Both the position numbers and the translations under genes were made by a program. Under the pieces are notes generated by a model, which did not search any database, was not told the origin of the DNA, and worked only from the letters and a program-made list of their open reading frames with translations. Below, piece after piece: positions 1 to 7,881 of a stretch of 64,000 nt of DNA; the first letter of the stretch is position 1, and every line of letters begins with the position of its first letter. The DNA is from Mycobacterium sp. (GTDB taxonomy: Bacteria; Actinomycetota; Actinomycetes; Mycobacteriales; Mycobacteriaceae). The stretch is taken from positions 109,127 to 173,126 of the forward strand of contig JAKFVT010000026.1 of the NCBI GenBank assembly GCA_021732005.1, written 5' to 3'.

Positions 1-2
1 AC

Positions 3-203
3 TGCCGCTCGTGCAGCTTCGACCCGAAGGTCCGCGTCGGAGCGAATGCGTGCCCCTTCACCGCGGGCTATTGGGCGTTCGTGCATCGCCACCGGGACCT
101 GCTGGCGGCCAACAACCGCACCGCGCGCGCAGTGTCGTCGATGGCGCGGCTGGCCGACCTCGACGCCGTCGTCGAGCAGGAACGGCACCGGAAGACGTTC
201 TAG
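3..203 (+). CDS. C-terminal end of a bacterial FeS photolyase/cryptochrome (partial)
   Basis: Only the last 66 residues are in the window; the gene begins to the left. The fragment starts CRSCSFDPK and has ANACPF further on. The cysteines fall at fragment residues 1, 4 and 17. These spacings (3 and 13) match three of the four [4Fe-4S] ligands of the PhrB-type (6-4) photolyases (FeS-BCP family). The following YWAFVHRHRD helix is also typical of that C-terminus. The inferred role is light-driven DNA repair with FAD and the cluster. The N-terminal antenna and FAD domains are not visible, so a cryptochrome-like role cannot be excluded. Confidence 0.8.
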   Translation, partial: CRSCSFDPKVRVGANACPFTAGYWAFVHRHRDLLAANNRTARAVSSMARLADLDAVVEQERHRKTF

Positions 204-300
204 TCACATACCGGTGAAACGAATCCATGCCCTTGTGGCGATAGAGGTCGCAAGAGGCTGGTGTGATCTGCTCGCAGAGCGACTTCCAAGCTCCCTGGGC

Positions 301-306
301 TATGTT
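301..306 (+). promoter_or_regulatory. Possible -10 element of the small secreted protein
   Basis: TATGTT fits the mycobacterial SigA -10 pattern TANNNT. It lies about 18 bases before the GGAGG at 324 and would give a leader of about 20 bases. No convincing -35 was found. Confidence 0.35.
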
Positions 307-333
307 CGACCGCAGACACAGACGGAGGTTGGA

Positions 334-747
334 GTGAAAAGGCTCATCCTGGTGGCCGCCGGCGCGCTTGCCGCAAGTTCGGCAGCAGCCGCTCTCAGCA
401 TGGGGGCCAGCAGCGCCGACCCGAATGCCGGCGGCACGATGAACATCCTCGGCGAACCGTATTACAAGGCGGTCGCGATCCTGCACGCCCAAGGCATCCA
501 GACCGTGTTCGGCGGTTCCGTCGGCAGCGACGTTCCGCAGGCCAAGTGCGTGGTGCAGAGCCAGAAATACCTGGCCAGCGGCAAGATGTCGCTGATGCTG
601 AACTGCACCAAGGCTGCCCAGCCCGACGCGCCGGCACCCAGCGCACCGGGTACGGCCCCCGCCCAGCAGATCCCATCCGACGGTGGCTCCCGCCCGACTC
701 CGGGTGCTCCCGGAACCGTCATCGTCACGCCGACTCAGGTCGGCTGA
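334..747 (+). CDS. Small secreted protein of unknown function
   Basis: 137 residues. The GTG start at 334 follows a GGAGG ribosome site at 324-328. The N-terminus is a clear signal peptide (KRLILVAAGALAASSAAAAL, then an Ala/Ser-rich cleavage region ending near SSADP). The mature part contains two cysteines about 40 residues apart, probably a disulfide. It ends in a Pro/Ala/Gly-rich tail of roughly 45 residues, which suggests a cell-wall-spanning or exposed linker. I do not recognise a catalytic motif. Small secreted proteins with a short folded core and a proline-rich tail are common in mycobacteria. It is read with its own leader and is not obviously in an operon with the photolyase. Confidence 0.75.
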   Translation: MKRLILVAAGALAASSAAAALSMGASSADPNAGGTMNILGEPYYKAVAILHAQGIQTVFGGSVGSDVPQAKCVVQSQKYLASGKMSLMLNCTKAAQPDAPAPSAPGTAPAQQIPSDGGSRPTPGAPGTVIVTPTQVG

Positions 748-765
748 CCCCGCCCCGCGACGAGC

Positions 766-771
766 TAGACT
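766..771 (+). promoter_or_regulatory. Possible -10 element of the metal-hydrolase/PDR pair
   Basis: TAGACT lies 30 bases before the ATG at 802, with CTGACC 16 bases upstream as a weak -35. The GGGAGG at 789-794 would be the ribosome site on the resulting short leader. Confidence 0.4.
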
Positions 772-801
772 CCTCGGCAGCCACTGCCGGGAGGTTTGCC
801 C

Positions 802-1701
802 ATGCTGCGCCCACGCCGTTTCGAACGCGAGATCGATCCGGGCCCGGTGCAGATCCAGGCCCGCAAGGTCGCCTTCGACGTGTCCGACGCGCCGTTGCAC
901 TGGATTCCGGGGCACCCGGTCGCCTCGCATGTGATCGGTCTGCTCAACGTCGTTCTCCCGGTCGCGGAGCGCTGGTTCGTCGACACCTACAACGAAGCGC
1001 TGCCGCTGGTGAAGGATCCGCGACTGGCCGAGGACATGCGTGGGTTCATCGGCCAGGAGGCCACCCACGCCGACACCCACGACCAGGTCCTGCAGGAGCT
1101 GATGGTGGCGCGCGGCGTGGACGCCGAGCCGATCCTGCGCCAGCTCGACTACGTGTTCGGCCAGGTGCTCTCGCCCAGCACGTCGACTGACCCACGGAAG
1201 CGGCTGAACAATCTGTGCGACCGCCTGTGGCTTATCGCGGCGATCGAGCACTACACCGCGGTGCTGGGCGACTTCGCGCTCAACTGCGCCTGGGACGACT
1301 TCGGCGCCGACCCCACCCTGGTCGACGTGTTCCGCTGGCACGGCAGCGAAGAGGTGGAGCACCGCAACGTCGCGCACGACGTCGCGGTCTACTTCCACGA
1401 CAGCTATCTCGACCGGATCCGCTCGATGGCCATGGCGGTGGTGCTCATCGCCGGCTTCTTCAATCGCGGTTCCTGGTACATGTGTCGCACCGACCCGACG
1501 CTGGACATGACCTGGTGGCAGATGCAGCGGCTGCGGGCGCGCGACTCCAAGCTGGGTCTGCTGCCCAAGTACCGCACACTGTTCGGCACGACGACGCTGA
1601 CCTACTTCCGGCCGAACTATTCACCCGAGGACGTCGGATCCACCGCGCAGGCGGTCGCTTATCTGGCCAGCTCGCCGGCTGCCCGCGCCGCACACCTGTG
1701 A
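802..1701 (+). CDS. Predicted metal-dependent hydrolase (PF10118-type)
   Basis: 299 residues. ATG 802 was chosen over TTG 796 because GGGAGG at 789-794 sits 7 bases before the ATG. The protein has the spread histidines and acidic residues of the DUF/PF10118 putative metal-dependent hydrolases: an H-P-V-A-S-H segment near residue 32, EATHADTHD near 90, and EEVEHRNVAHDV near 185. The last two look like di-iron or metal helix motifs. Members often sit next to PDR/VanB-type reductases, as here, where the downstream reductase overlaps the stop codon. An oxygenase-like di-iron role fed by that reductase is therefore at least as plausible as hydrolysis; this is inference. Confidence 0.75.
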   Translation: MLRPRRFEREIDPGPVQIQARKVAFDVSDAPLHWIPGHPVASHVIGLLNVVLPVAERWFVDTYNEALPLVKDPRLAEDMRGFIGQEATHADTHDQVLQELMVARGVDAEPILRQLDYVFGQVLSPSTSTDPRKRLNNLCDRLWLIAAIEHYTAVLGDFALNCAWDDFGADPTLVDVFRWHGSEEVEHRNVAHDVAVYFHDSYLDRIRSMAMAVVLIAGFFNRGSWYMCRTDPTLDMTWWQMQRLRARDSKLGLLPKYRTLFGTTTLTYFRPNYSPEDVGSTAQAVAYLASSPAARAAHL

Positions 1702-2795
1702 GAGTCCGGCTGGGGTCCGCGCCGCCGAGCGCGTCGGGCCGTACTCGCCACGATCCGCTGCTGCGCCTCACCGACGCGTCGATCACCGCGCTGTGGGCGA
1801 TCAGTGGCGCGGTGCGACGCCCGGCGACGCCGCAGGCACGCGAGCGCACGTTCACGCTGCAGGTCATCGGTCGCCGTGTGGTCGCGCGGGATCAGAACGT
1901 GGTGGCACTGACGCTGGCGGCGCCGGATCGACGGGCGCTGCCGGCATGGCATCCCGGCGCGCACGTGGACATCCGGCTGCCCAGTGGGCGTATTCGGCAG
2001 TACTCGCTGTGCGGCGACCCCGCTGTGCCCACCAGTTACCGGATCGCGGTGCGGCGCATCCCCGACGGTGGTGGCGGGTCGATCGAGGTGCACGACCTTG
2101 GACTCGGGGCGACGGTGACCACCGGTGGCCCGCGAAATGCGTTCCCGCTCACCGTTCCCGGCTACGGCTCCCCCGCCCGGCAGCTGCGGTTCATCGCCGG
2201 CGGTATCGGCATCACCCCGATCCTGCCGATGCTGGGTCTGGCACAGCGGCTGGGGGTCGACTGGTCGATGATCTACGCCGGGCGCAGTCACGAGTCCATC
2301 CCGTTCCTCGACGAGCTGCGCAGGTTCGGTGAGCGGGTGCAGATCCGGACCGACGATGAACACGGAATCCCCACCGCCGCTGAACTTTTGGGTGACTGCC
2401 CGGATGGCGCAGGCGTGTACACCTGCGGTCCGGCCCCCATGCTCACCGCCGTTCGGGCGGCGCTGAGCGGCCGCGACAACGTCGAATTGCACTTCGAACG
2501 ATTCGCCGCCCCACCGGTGGTCGACGGCACGACGTTCACCGCGACGGTGGCCTCGACGGGTGCCACGGTGACGGTGCGGCCCGAGGAGACGCTGCTGTCG
2601 GCGCTGCAGCGCGAGCACGTCCCGGCACCGTACTCCTGCCAGCAGGGATTCTGCGGCACCTGCCGGACTCGCGTCGTCAGTGGTGTTGTGCAGCATCGGG
2701 ATACGCTCCTCACCGAACCCGAGCGGGCCCAAGGGATGATGCTGACATGCGTGTCACGCGCACCCGAGGGCAGCCACCTAACGCTGGATCTGTAG
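1698..2795 (+). CDS. PDR/VanB-family ferredoxin reductase (FMN/FAD, NAD(P), [2Fe-2S])
   Basis: 365 residues from a GTG that overlaps the preceding stop by four bases (GTGA), so translation is probably coupled. The order is the PDR order: a flavin-binding barrel with RQYSLCGDP near residue 96, an NAD(P)-binding lobe with GGIGITPILPM near 170 and YTCGPAPML near 242, then a C-terminal plant-type ferredoxin domain with CQQGFCGTC (C-x4-C-x2-C) and a last Cys near 350. Such proteins pass electrons from NAD(P)H to a partner oxygenase. The likely partner is the adjoining PF10118 protein. There is no oxygenase alpha subunit next to it. Confidence 0.9.
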   Translation: MRVRLGSAPPSASGRTRHDPLLRLTDASITALWAISGAVRRPATPQARERTFTLQVIGRRVVARDQNVVALTLAAPDRRALPAWHPGAHVDIRLPSGRIRQYSLCGDPAVPTSYRIAVRRIPDGGGGSIEVHDLGLGATVTTGGPRNAFPLTVPGYGSPARQLRFIAGGIGITPILPMLGLAQRLGVDWSMIYAGRSHESIPFLDELRRFGERVQIRTDDEHGIPTAAELLGDCPDGAGVYTCGPAPMLTAVRAALSGRDNVELHFERFAAPPVVDGTTFTATVASTGATVTVRPEETLLSALQREHVPAPYSCQQGFCGTCRTRVVSGVVQHRDTLLTEPERAQGMMLTCVSRAPEGSHLTLDL

Positions 2796-4106
2796 TCAGT
2801 CGGCCTTCAGCATCGGAATGCCCTCGCTGGTCGAGAACTGGGCGTCTTCCTGGCTGGCAAGTCCCATCGACACCAGGGTCCTCGGGAAGATCAGGTCGGT
2901 GAGGTAGGCCAGCCCGACCGCCCACCTGTTGACCCCGCGCGGGATCGCATACAGGTGATAGGCACGGGTGACGGCCTTCGCGGGCAGGCCGGAGACCTGG
3001 ATGTTGAGCGGGTTGGCCACGGCCTTGCGAGGGCCGAGGTCGACGACCAGACCCATGTTTCGATGCCGATAGTCCTTGGGGGTGCCGAATCCCAGGCTGG
3101 CGGCAACGTTGCGCGCCAACGCTTTTCCCTGCCGCACCGCATGCTGGGCGGTGGGTGGGGTGATCGCGCCGGGCTGGGTCAGGTCGGGGACGGCGGCGGC
3201 GTCGCCGGCGGCGAACACATCGGGGTGGCCCGGCACCCGCAGGTCGGCGCCGACTTTCAGGCGGCCCTTCTCGGTCGGCAGGCCGAGTGTGTCGATCAAC
3301 GGCGCGGCGGTCACCCCGGTCACCCAGGCCACTGTCCGGGTGTGGACCCGCGAATCATCGCTGAGCACAACGTGATCGGCGTGCACTTCCTTCAATGTCA
3401 GGCCGAGCCGCACGTCGATGCCGCGATCGTGCAGAACTTCCCTCGCGGCCTTACCGAGTTTCTCGCCCACTTCGGGCATCACCTGTTCGGCGAGGTCCAG
3501 CAGGAGGAAGCGCACCGATTGCGGGTCGAATCCCATCTGGCGGGCCGCAGCATCGGCCAGCGCCCGGAGCTGGACGACCAGTTCGGTGCCCGAATACGAC
3601 GCGCCTACCACCACGACAGTGCGTCGGCCTGCGGCCACCGCGGGGTCGGAGTCGATACCGGCCAGTTCCAGCTGCTCGAGGAAGTGGTCGCGCAGGTACA
3701 GCGCTTCGGCGATCGATTTGAGGCCGCGGGCGTAGGTGGCGAGGCCGGGAATGTCGAACAGCCGGGTCACCGAGCCGGGCGTGAGCACCAGCCGATCCCA
3801 GGACAGTTCGTGGGTTCGGCCCTCGGGGTCGGTGTAGCCGAGCGTGTGCGCCGTCAGGTCCGCTTTGTCGACGCGGCCGCGAATCACCCGGACCCCGGGA
3901 AGCGTGCCGGCCAGCGGGATGGAGACGAACCGCGCGTCGACAAGCCCGCCGGCGACGTCCGGCAGCAGCGGCGTGTAGAGCATGTAGTCGATCGGCGAAA
4001 TGAGGGTGATCTGCACATCCGCGTGGTGCCGGTGTAGGCGCCGCTGCAGGCGCCGTGCGCATTCGAACCCGGTGAAGCCGCTTCCCACCACAATCACGGA
4101 CGTCAT
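2796..4106 (-). CDS. NDH-2-like FAD-dependent NAD(P)H oxidoreductase
   Basis: 436 residues. An N-terminal FAD site (VIVVGSGFTGFECARRL) is followed by a second dinucleotide fold (VVVVGASYSGTEL, near residue 160) and a late FAD motif (VFAAGDAAA, near 300). This is the two-Rossmann layout of type II NADH dehydrogenases and related disulfide-reductase-fold enzymes. The C-terminal part (IPRGVNRWAVGLAYLTDLIFP) is amphipathic, as in NDH-2 membrane anchors. The likely role is oxidising NAD(P)H at the inner face of the membrane and passing electrons to a quinone. Its stop codon directly abuts that of the convergent PDR gene, with no spacer for a separate terminator. Confidence 0.85.
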   Translation of the reverse strand: MTSVIVVGSGFTGFECARRLQRRLHRHHADVQITLISPIDYMLYTPLLPDVAGGLVDARFVSIPLAGTLPGVRVIRGRVDKADLTAHTLGYTDPEGRTHELSWDRLVLTPGSVTRLFDIPGLATYARGLKSIAEALYLRDHFLEQLELAGIDSDPAVAAGRRTVVVVGASYSGTELVVQLRALADAAARQMGFDPQSVRFLLLDLAEQVMPEVGEKLGKAAREVLHDRGIDVRLGLTLKEVHADHVVLSDDSRVHTRTVAWVTGVTAAPLIDTLGLPTEKGRLKVGADLRVPGHPDVFAAGDAAAVPDLTQPGAITPPTAQHAVRQGKALARNVAASLGFGTPKDYRHRNMGLVVDLGPRKAVANPLNIQVSGLPAKAVTRAYHLYAIPRGVNRWAVGLAYLTDLIFPRTLVSMGLASQEDAQFSTSEGIPMLKAD

Positions 4107-4196
4107 CGGGCCAGTTATACCCTCGCCCCGCGAATGCAAACTCTGGGCTGGGACTGTTGCGCCGCGCCGTGACGACCGAGCAGGATGGGTAGCCCT

Positions 4197-4976
4197 ATGG
4201 CACGTTCGCTGGGTCTGCTGTCCTCGGTGTGGTCGTCGGCGGCGACCTTCCCGGTGAGCACCGGGGCGGCGATGGCGTATCGCACCCTGTTCATGACCGT
4301 CAAACGGCTGGTGGTCGGCCGCACGATGACCGTGCGCCTCGACGGCGGGGACATCACGCTGACCGTCACCGAATTCAACTCGCGCCTCGATGTTCGTGGC
4401 CTTGCCGTCGGCCAGCTGAACGACGTCCGGATAACCGCGACCGACATCCGTTGGGGCAACCACTATTTCGAGGGCGCCACGATGGTTCTGAACAATGTGC
4501 ACTTGAAGCCGGGCGTTCCGCCGGTACTGGTGGCCGCACCGGTCGACGTGACGATGGTCGTCTCCACCCAGGCCCTCAACGCGGTGTTCTCCGAGTCGCT
4601 GCCGCGATTGTCGGGCCATGTCGATGACGACGGCATCGCTCGGTTGCGATGGACTCGCCACCCCCGGCTGGGCAGTGTGGAGGTGGACGTGGAGTTGGAC
4701 GGCTCCACGTTGTGGTTGCATCCGCGGGCGCTGCGCACCACTCGGCGTCGGTGGGCGTTGCCGACCCGGTTGCCGTCCTATCCGGTGCGGCTCCCGGAAC
4801 TGGCCAGCGGCCTGACCCTGACCAGTCTGTCGTTGGGGCCCAGTTCCTTACAGCTGACGGGTAGCCTCCCGCAGTGGCGGGCCGAGGTACCCAGGGCGCG
4901 CGTCGAGGACATCCTCACCCAGCTCAGTGCCGTCGGGCGGCCACTCAATTTCACCGGGCGGTCGCGCCGCGGCTAG
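4197..4976 (+). CDS. DUF2993 (LmeA-like) lipid-binding family protein
   Basis: 259 residues from ATG 4197, which has an AGGATGGG stretch at a sensible distance; ATG 4185 is an alternative start. The repeating beta pattern (NSRLDVRGLAVGQLNDVRIT, then EVDVELDGSTLWLHPRALR) is that of DUF2993/LmeA proteins, which bind phospholipid or act on cell-envelope lipid in Actinobacteria. No classical signal peptide is seen, only a hydrophobic-leaning N-terminal stretch (LGLLSSVWSSAATFPVSTGA). The last 129 bases are antisense to the end of the PAP2 gene, an unusually long convergent overlap. The function of this copy is inferred from family only. Confidence 0.75.
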   Translation: MARSLGLLSSVWSSAATFPVSTGAAMAYRTLFMTVKRLVVGRTMTVRLDGGDITLTVTEFNSRLDVRGLAVGQLNDVRITATDIRWGNHYFEGATMVLNNVHLKPGVPPVLVAAPVDVTMVVSTQALNAVFSESLPRLSGHVDDDGIARLRWTRHPRLGSVEVDVELDGSTLWLHPRALRTTRRRWALPTRLPSYPVRLPELASGLTLTSLSLGPSSLQLTGSLPQWRAEVPRARVEDILTQLSAVGRPLNFTGRSRRG

Positions 4977-5999
4977 CCGGCGGCGTTCGTAGCGGCGGAC
5001 CGCGAGTACCGTCAGGGCGGCCAGCGCCCAGCCGAGCAGCAGATCGATGACGTAGTGCTCGGCCGCGTACACCAACGTGAACGCCATGATCATCACGTAG
5101 CCGGCCAGCAGCGGCCGCCAGCGCCGGGCGACCCGTCCCCACAGGAAGGCCGCGATCATCGCCGACAGACCGGCATGCAGCGACGGTATGGCGGCGACCA
5201 GGTTGACGCTGGCCTGACCCTCGTCGAGCAGCGCGCGGGCCACGTCCAGATGCAGCATCCCGAAACCGCGACTGGAGATCCGCTCCACGACGTCGTTCGC
5301 GCCCGGATGCTGGGTGGTCACCGGCCCCAGCAGCCCGCCGTCGGCATGCGGCACCGGGCTGAACATGCACGGCGGTGCGGACGGACCGCCGGCGACGTCG
5401 GCCGGCTCGCAGCGGGCCGCCGCCCAGGGCGGCGCGGCGGGCAGCACCGCGTAGATGGCCAGCGCCGCGAACGACAGCACCAGGAAACGACGGACGAATG
5501 CCTTCCACTCGGCCCGGTCGCGCAACCACAGCACGCCCGCCACCACGTACGGGAGGATGAAGAACGACATGTACACCGTGCTGATCACCACCTCCCACCA
5601 GGGCGGGGACGGCATCTTGAGGTGTTCCTGAAGCCACACGGTGGGCACCGCGCCGAAGATTCGTCGGTCCACCTCCGGCTGCCACACCCATTGGGTTGGG
5701 GTGCCGATCAGCCCGGCCGCTCCCCTGCTCAGGTCGTAGACGATCAGCACCACGGCGAACGGCAGCCAGTCCCGCACGATCAGCAACACCCGGCGCCTGC
5801 CGATACTGGCGGCCAGCAGCCCGGTGCACACGTAGAGCAGCACGAGTTCTCGATTGAGCGCCAAACCGTTTGTGGCGGTCCATAATACGATCCCGGCGAG
5901 CCAAACTCCGATGGCGATGCGACGTATCAGCGTGAGCCGGTTGGTTCCGGGATCCGGATCACGCTGCGGCGCTTCGGGCTCGACGTCGACGGCGGTCAT
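4848..5999 (-). CDS. PAP2-family membrane phosphatase / inositol-phosphate transferase-like protein
   Basis: 383 residues with about six membrane segments. The PAP2 signature residues are present: IPSLHAGLSA (the PSxH motif, near residue 270) and AEHYVIDLLLGWA (H-x3-D, near 312). The order resembles the PAP2_3 / inositol phosphorylceramide synthase-like group found in mycobacteria, which transfer or remove lipid-linked phosphate at the outer membrane face. An extracytoplasmic loop around residues 195-225 carries two cysteines. The C-terminal tail is hydrophilic. The start is the ATG at 5999. Its 3' end overlaps the DUF2993 gene by 129 bases. Confidence 0.85.
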   Translation of the reverse strand: MTAVDVEPEAPQRDPDPGTNRLTLIRRIAIGVWLAGIVLWTATNGLALNRELVLLYVCTGLLAASIGRRRVLLIVRDWLPFAVVLIVYDLSRGAAGLIGTPTQWVWQPEVDRRIFGAVPTVWLQEHLKMPSPPWWEVVISTVYMSFFILPYVVAGVLWLRDRAEWKAFVRRFLVLSFAALAIYAVLPAAPPWAAARCEPADVAGGPSAPPCMFSPVPHADGGLLGPVTTQHPGANDVVERISSRGFGMLHLDVARALLDEGQASVNLVAAIPSLHAGLSAMIAAFLWGRVARRWRPLLAGYVMIMAFTLVYAAEHYVIDLLLGWALAALTVLAVRRYERRRLAAARPPGEIEWPPDGTELGEDVLDARPGYLGPPLREATRQL

Positions 6000-6109
6000 C
6001 GCCGTCCACTCAACCCGTCCATCGCATGGGGTTACCCGCTTTACGCAAGATTTCGTTAAGGCACCGTTGGTCCGGCTGTAGCGGGCCGACGGGACGGGTG
6101 GTGGTCCGC

Positions 6110-6667
6110 CTAGTCCCAGGCTGAGGCAACGGCCTCTTCGACATCGATGACCTTCGCCTGCTGCGAGGCCGGGCTGTCGATCTCATCGGCCACGTATGCC
6201 GCGACGAAGCGGCGGATCTCGGTGTCGACGCCGGCCACGATCCGCAGGATCTCGCCGCGCACCGACTTCGACGTCACGTGCACCGCGATGTCCGAGGGCC
6301 GCGGCTTGGCGACGTCGATGACCAGGGTGAGCGGTTCGGCCGCGCGGGCGGTCGCCCGCAGCGCGATGTCGCCGTCGACCTTGAACCGCTGCTTGTCGAC
6401 CCGCAGGTCCACGATCAGCTCGATCACCAGCGGGATGCGCACGTTGAAGGTGATGGTGTCGCCCACGCTGCGCCGGGCGGTCGGCTGCTGGATTTTCACT
6501 TTGGCGGTGACCTTGGCCAGGCCCCCAGGCCCCTGAGCCATCGGGCCCATCTCGAATTCGCCGCCGGCGATCTCGGCGAACGCGGCAGCGACCCGCTCCT
6601 CGGTCACCGCGATTTCGAAGAACCGGCGCCCGAATTCCTCATAGGTGACGAAGCTGTGGGATTGCAT
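6110..6667 (-). CDS. Conserved hypothetical protein, beta-rich, about 185 residues
   Basis: The protein begins MQSHSFVTYEEFGRRFF, with an amphipathic helix. It then gives alternating hydrophobic strands (TFNVRIPLVIELIVDLRVD, FKVDGDIALRATARA, LTLVIDVAKPRPSDIAVHV) and ends in a long helical tail (DTEIRRFVAAYVADEIDSP). This helix-sheet-helix outline resembles START/SRPBCC or lipid-binding folds, but I see no signature that fixes it. There is no signal peptide or membrane segment. The gene stands alone between the PAP2 gene and a MarR regulator, and both neighbours are on the same strand. Codon use matches its surroundings, so it is very likely real. No function is assigned. Confidence 0.65.
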   Translation of the reverse strand: MQSHSFVTYEEFGRRFFEIAVTEERVAAAFAEIAGGEFEMGPMAQGPGGLAKVTAKVKIQQPTARRSVGDTITFNVRIPLVIELIVDLRVDKQRFKVDGDIALRATARAAEPLTLVIDVAKPRPSDIAVHVTSKSVRGEILRIVAGVDTEIRRFVAAYVADEIDSPASQQAKVIDVEEAVASAWD

Positions 6668-6731
6668 AGAGCTCTACGTTCTCACGTCTGATGTGGACGC
6701 CAGAGCGCGGACCGGTAACAAATCGGTCGTG

Positions 6732-7217
6732 TCAGGCCGGCGGCCACACCAAACGGAGCCCGGCATCGTCGGCCGGTTCACCGGCAGCGGCCGCGAAAGC
6801 GTCCAGCGCGGTGATGACCGAGTTGCGCTCCGTGGCGTTCATGGTGCGCAGGACCCGGGTGATAGCGCGACGCCGGTGGCGGGTGACCTTCCGAACCAAC
6901 TGCCTGCCCTCGGCGGTCAAGGACAGCGAAATGTTGCGCCGGTCTGCTGCGGAATCCTGCCGGTGCAGGAAGCCGGCCTTGATCAGCCGGTCGCAGATCC
7001 GGCTGGCGTTGGACGGGCTGATCTCCAACGCCGCCGCTACCGAAGCGAGATTCAGTGGGCCGCGGGTGTCGATCATCACCAGCACCCGAAGCTGCGGAAC
7101 CGTGACCACTTCAGAGATATCGGCTATCGAGGCGGCCGCGATGCCTACCAAGGCGCGCGAGGCGCGTAGCACCGCGTCGACGTCGGCCGCCGACGGCCCG
7201 TCGCCCGCCTCGTTCAT
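6732..7217 (-). CDS. MarR-family transcriptional regulator (first of two paralogues)
   Basis: 161 residues. ATG 7217 was chosen because a GGGGTGAGGGGG stretch lies just upstream on this strand. A winged helix is visible: LNLASVAAALEISPSNASRICDRLIKAGFL as the helix-turn-helix and a wing at RQDSAADRRNISLSLTAEGRQL. The flanking helices make the dimer interface. The protein is clearly similar along its length to the MarR protein at 9242-9733 (shared TVPQ/TIPQ, DRLIKAG/ERLVTAG and FAAAAGEPA/FTAAGGEPA). It is the last gene of the leftward monooxygenase/F420-enzyme group, so it may respond to a substrate of those enzymes. A palindrome at 7235-7249 may be its own operator. Confidence 0.85.
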   Translation of the reverse strand: MNEAGDGPSAADVDAVLRASRALVGIAAASIADISEVVTVPQLRVLVMIDTRGPLNLASVAAALEISPSNASRICDRLIKAGFLHRQDSAADRRNISLSLTAEGRQLVRKVTRHRRRAITRVLRTMNATERNSVITALDAFAAAAGEPADDAGLRLVWPPA

Positions 7218-7234
7218 CGCCTGCCCCCTCACCC

Positions 7235-7249
7235 CTGGCATTCTGCCAG
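7235..7249. promoter_or_regulatory. Palindrome CTGGCA-TTC-TGCCAG, candidate MarR operator
   Basis: A perfect inverted repeat with 6-base arms and a 3-base spacer lies 18 bases upstream of the MarR start at 7217. MarR proteins usually bind 15-20 bp palindromes near their own promoter. The site could equally be a small hairpin in an operon transcript. Confidence 0.35.
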
Positions 7250-7347
7250 TCGTCACAGGCGGCGCGACCGCCGCGAGAACGGCCGGACTGGACGAACAGT
7301 TTTCGCGCAACGCTTCGGCGGCAACTCGGGAGTCGTGTCCGATCAAC

Positions 7348-7842
7348 TCATTGACCTGGTTTACCCAGCGGAATGAATCTGATGAACGGCAACTGTCGAC
7401 CGACAGCGCGGAAGTCGGCCTCGGAACCATCGACGGAGAATCCCATCAAACGGGGCAGAAGGTGCCGGGCCAGTCCGCGGTGTTGTGCGGCGTATTGAGC
7501 GAAGATCTCCGCGCCGTCGTCGCGGGAAAGCGGCATCGCAGTCACGGGTAGCGTTCGTGTGCCGACCTGGATGCCCACCTTGGCGGTCTGCAGGACGTTG
7601 CGATACCAGCCTGCGGTGGGTCCCCATCCTGAGGCGACGACATAGCTCCCATCGGCTGGATCGTGAGTCACCACCTCCAGGACGGTTCGATGCTGCTTAC
7701 CGGAGATTCGCCCGATGTGATTGAGCAACAACAGGCGATCACCGAAGACCCACCCGAAGCCGCACCTGTAGAGGTAGACAGGCAGACGAAACAACAACCG
7801 GCGCAATCCTCTTGGCGGGCGGACCTGCCGCACTCTCTTCAT
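7348..7842 (-). CDS. Ddn-family deazaflavin (F420)-dependent nitroreductase-like enzyme
   Basis: 164 residues, the normal length for the Ddn/FDOR-A split-barrel family. The family signature is visible as HIGRISGKQHRTVLEVV near residue 42, followed by YVVASGWGPTAGWYRNVLQ near 67, where the WxRN stretch packs on F420. Family members use F420H2 to reduce quinones, nitro-imidazoles or other xenobiotics. It lies 39 bases downstream of the FAD monooxygenase and in the same direction, so both probably come from one transcript. No signal peptide is seen; the N-terminal helix (RRLLFRLPVYLYR) may touch the membrane, as in Ddn. Confidence 0.85.
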   Translation of the reverse strand: MKRVRQVRPPRGLRRLLFRLPVYLYRCGFGWVFGDRLLLLNHIGRISGKQHRTVLEVVTHDPADGSYVVASGWGPTAGWYRNVLQTAKVGIQVGTRTLPVTAMPLSRDDGAEIFAQYAAQHRGLARHLLPRLMGFSVDGSEADFRAVGRQLPFIRFIPLGKPGQ

Positions 7843-7881
7843 GGCTCGCCCCTTGTTCAGATCGATGACCGTCGGGTGTCG

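Noticed and set aside
46..333. Upstream extension of the small secreted protein to 233 residues
   Set aside because: The extension overlaps the photolyase end, and the GTG at 334 has a ribosome site and starts a signal peptide.
2955..4037. Plus-strand frame of about 360 codons
   Set aside because: It mirrors the NDH-2-like gene and has the composition of a complementary-strand artefact.
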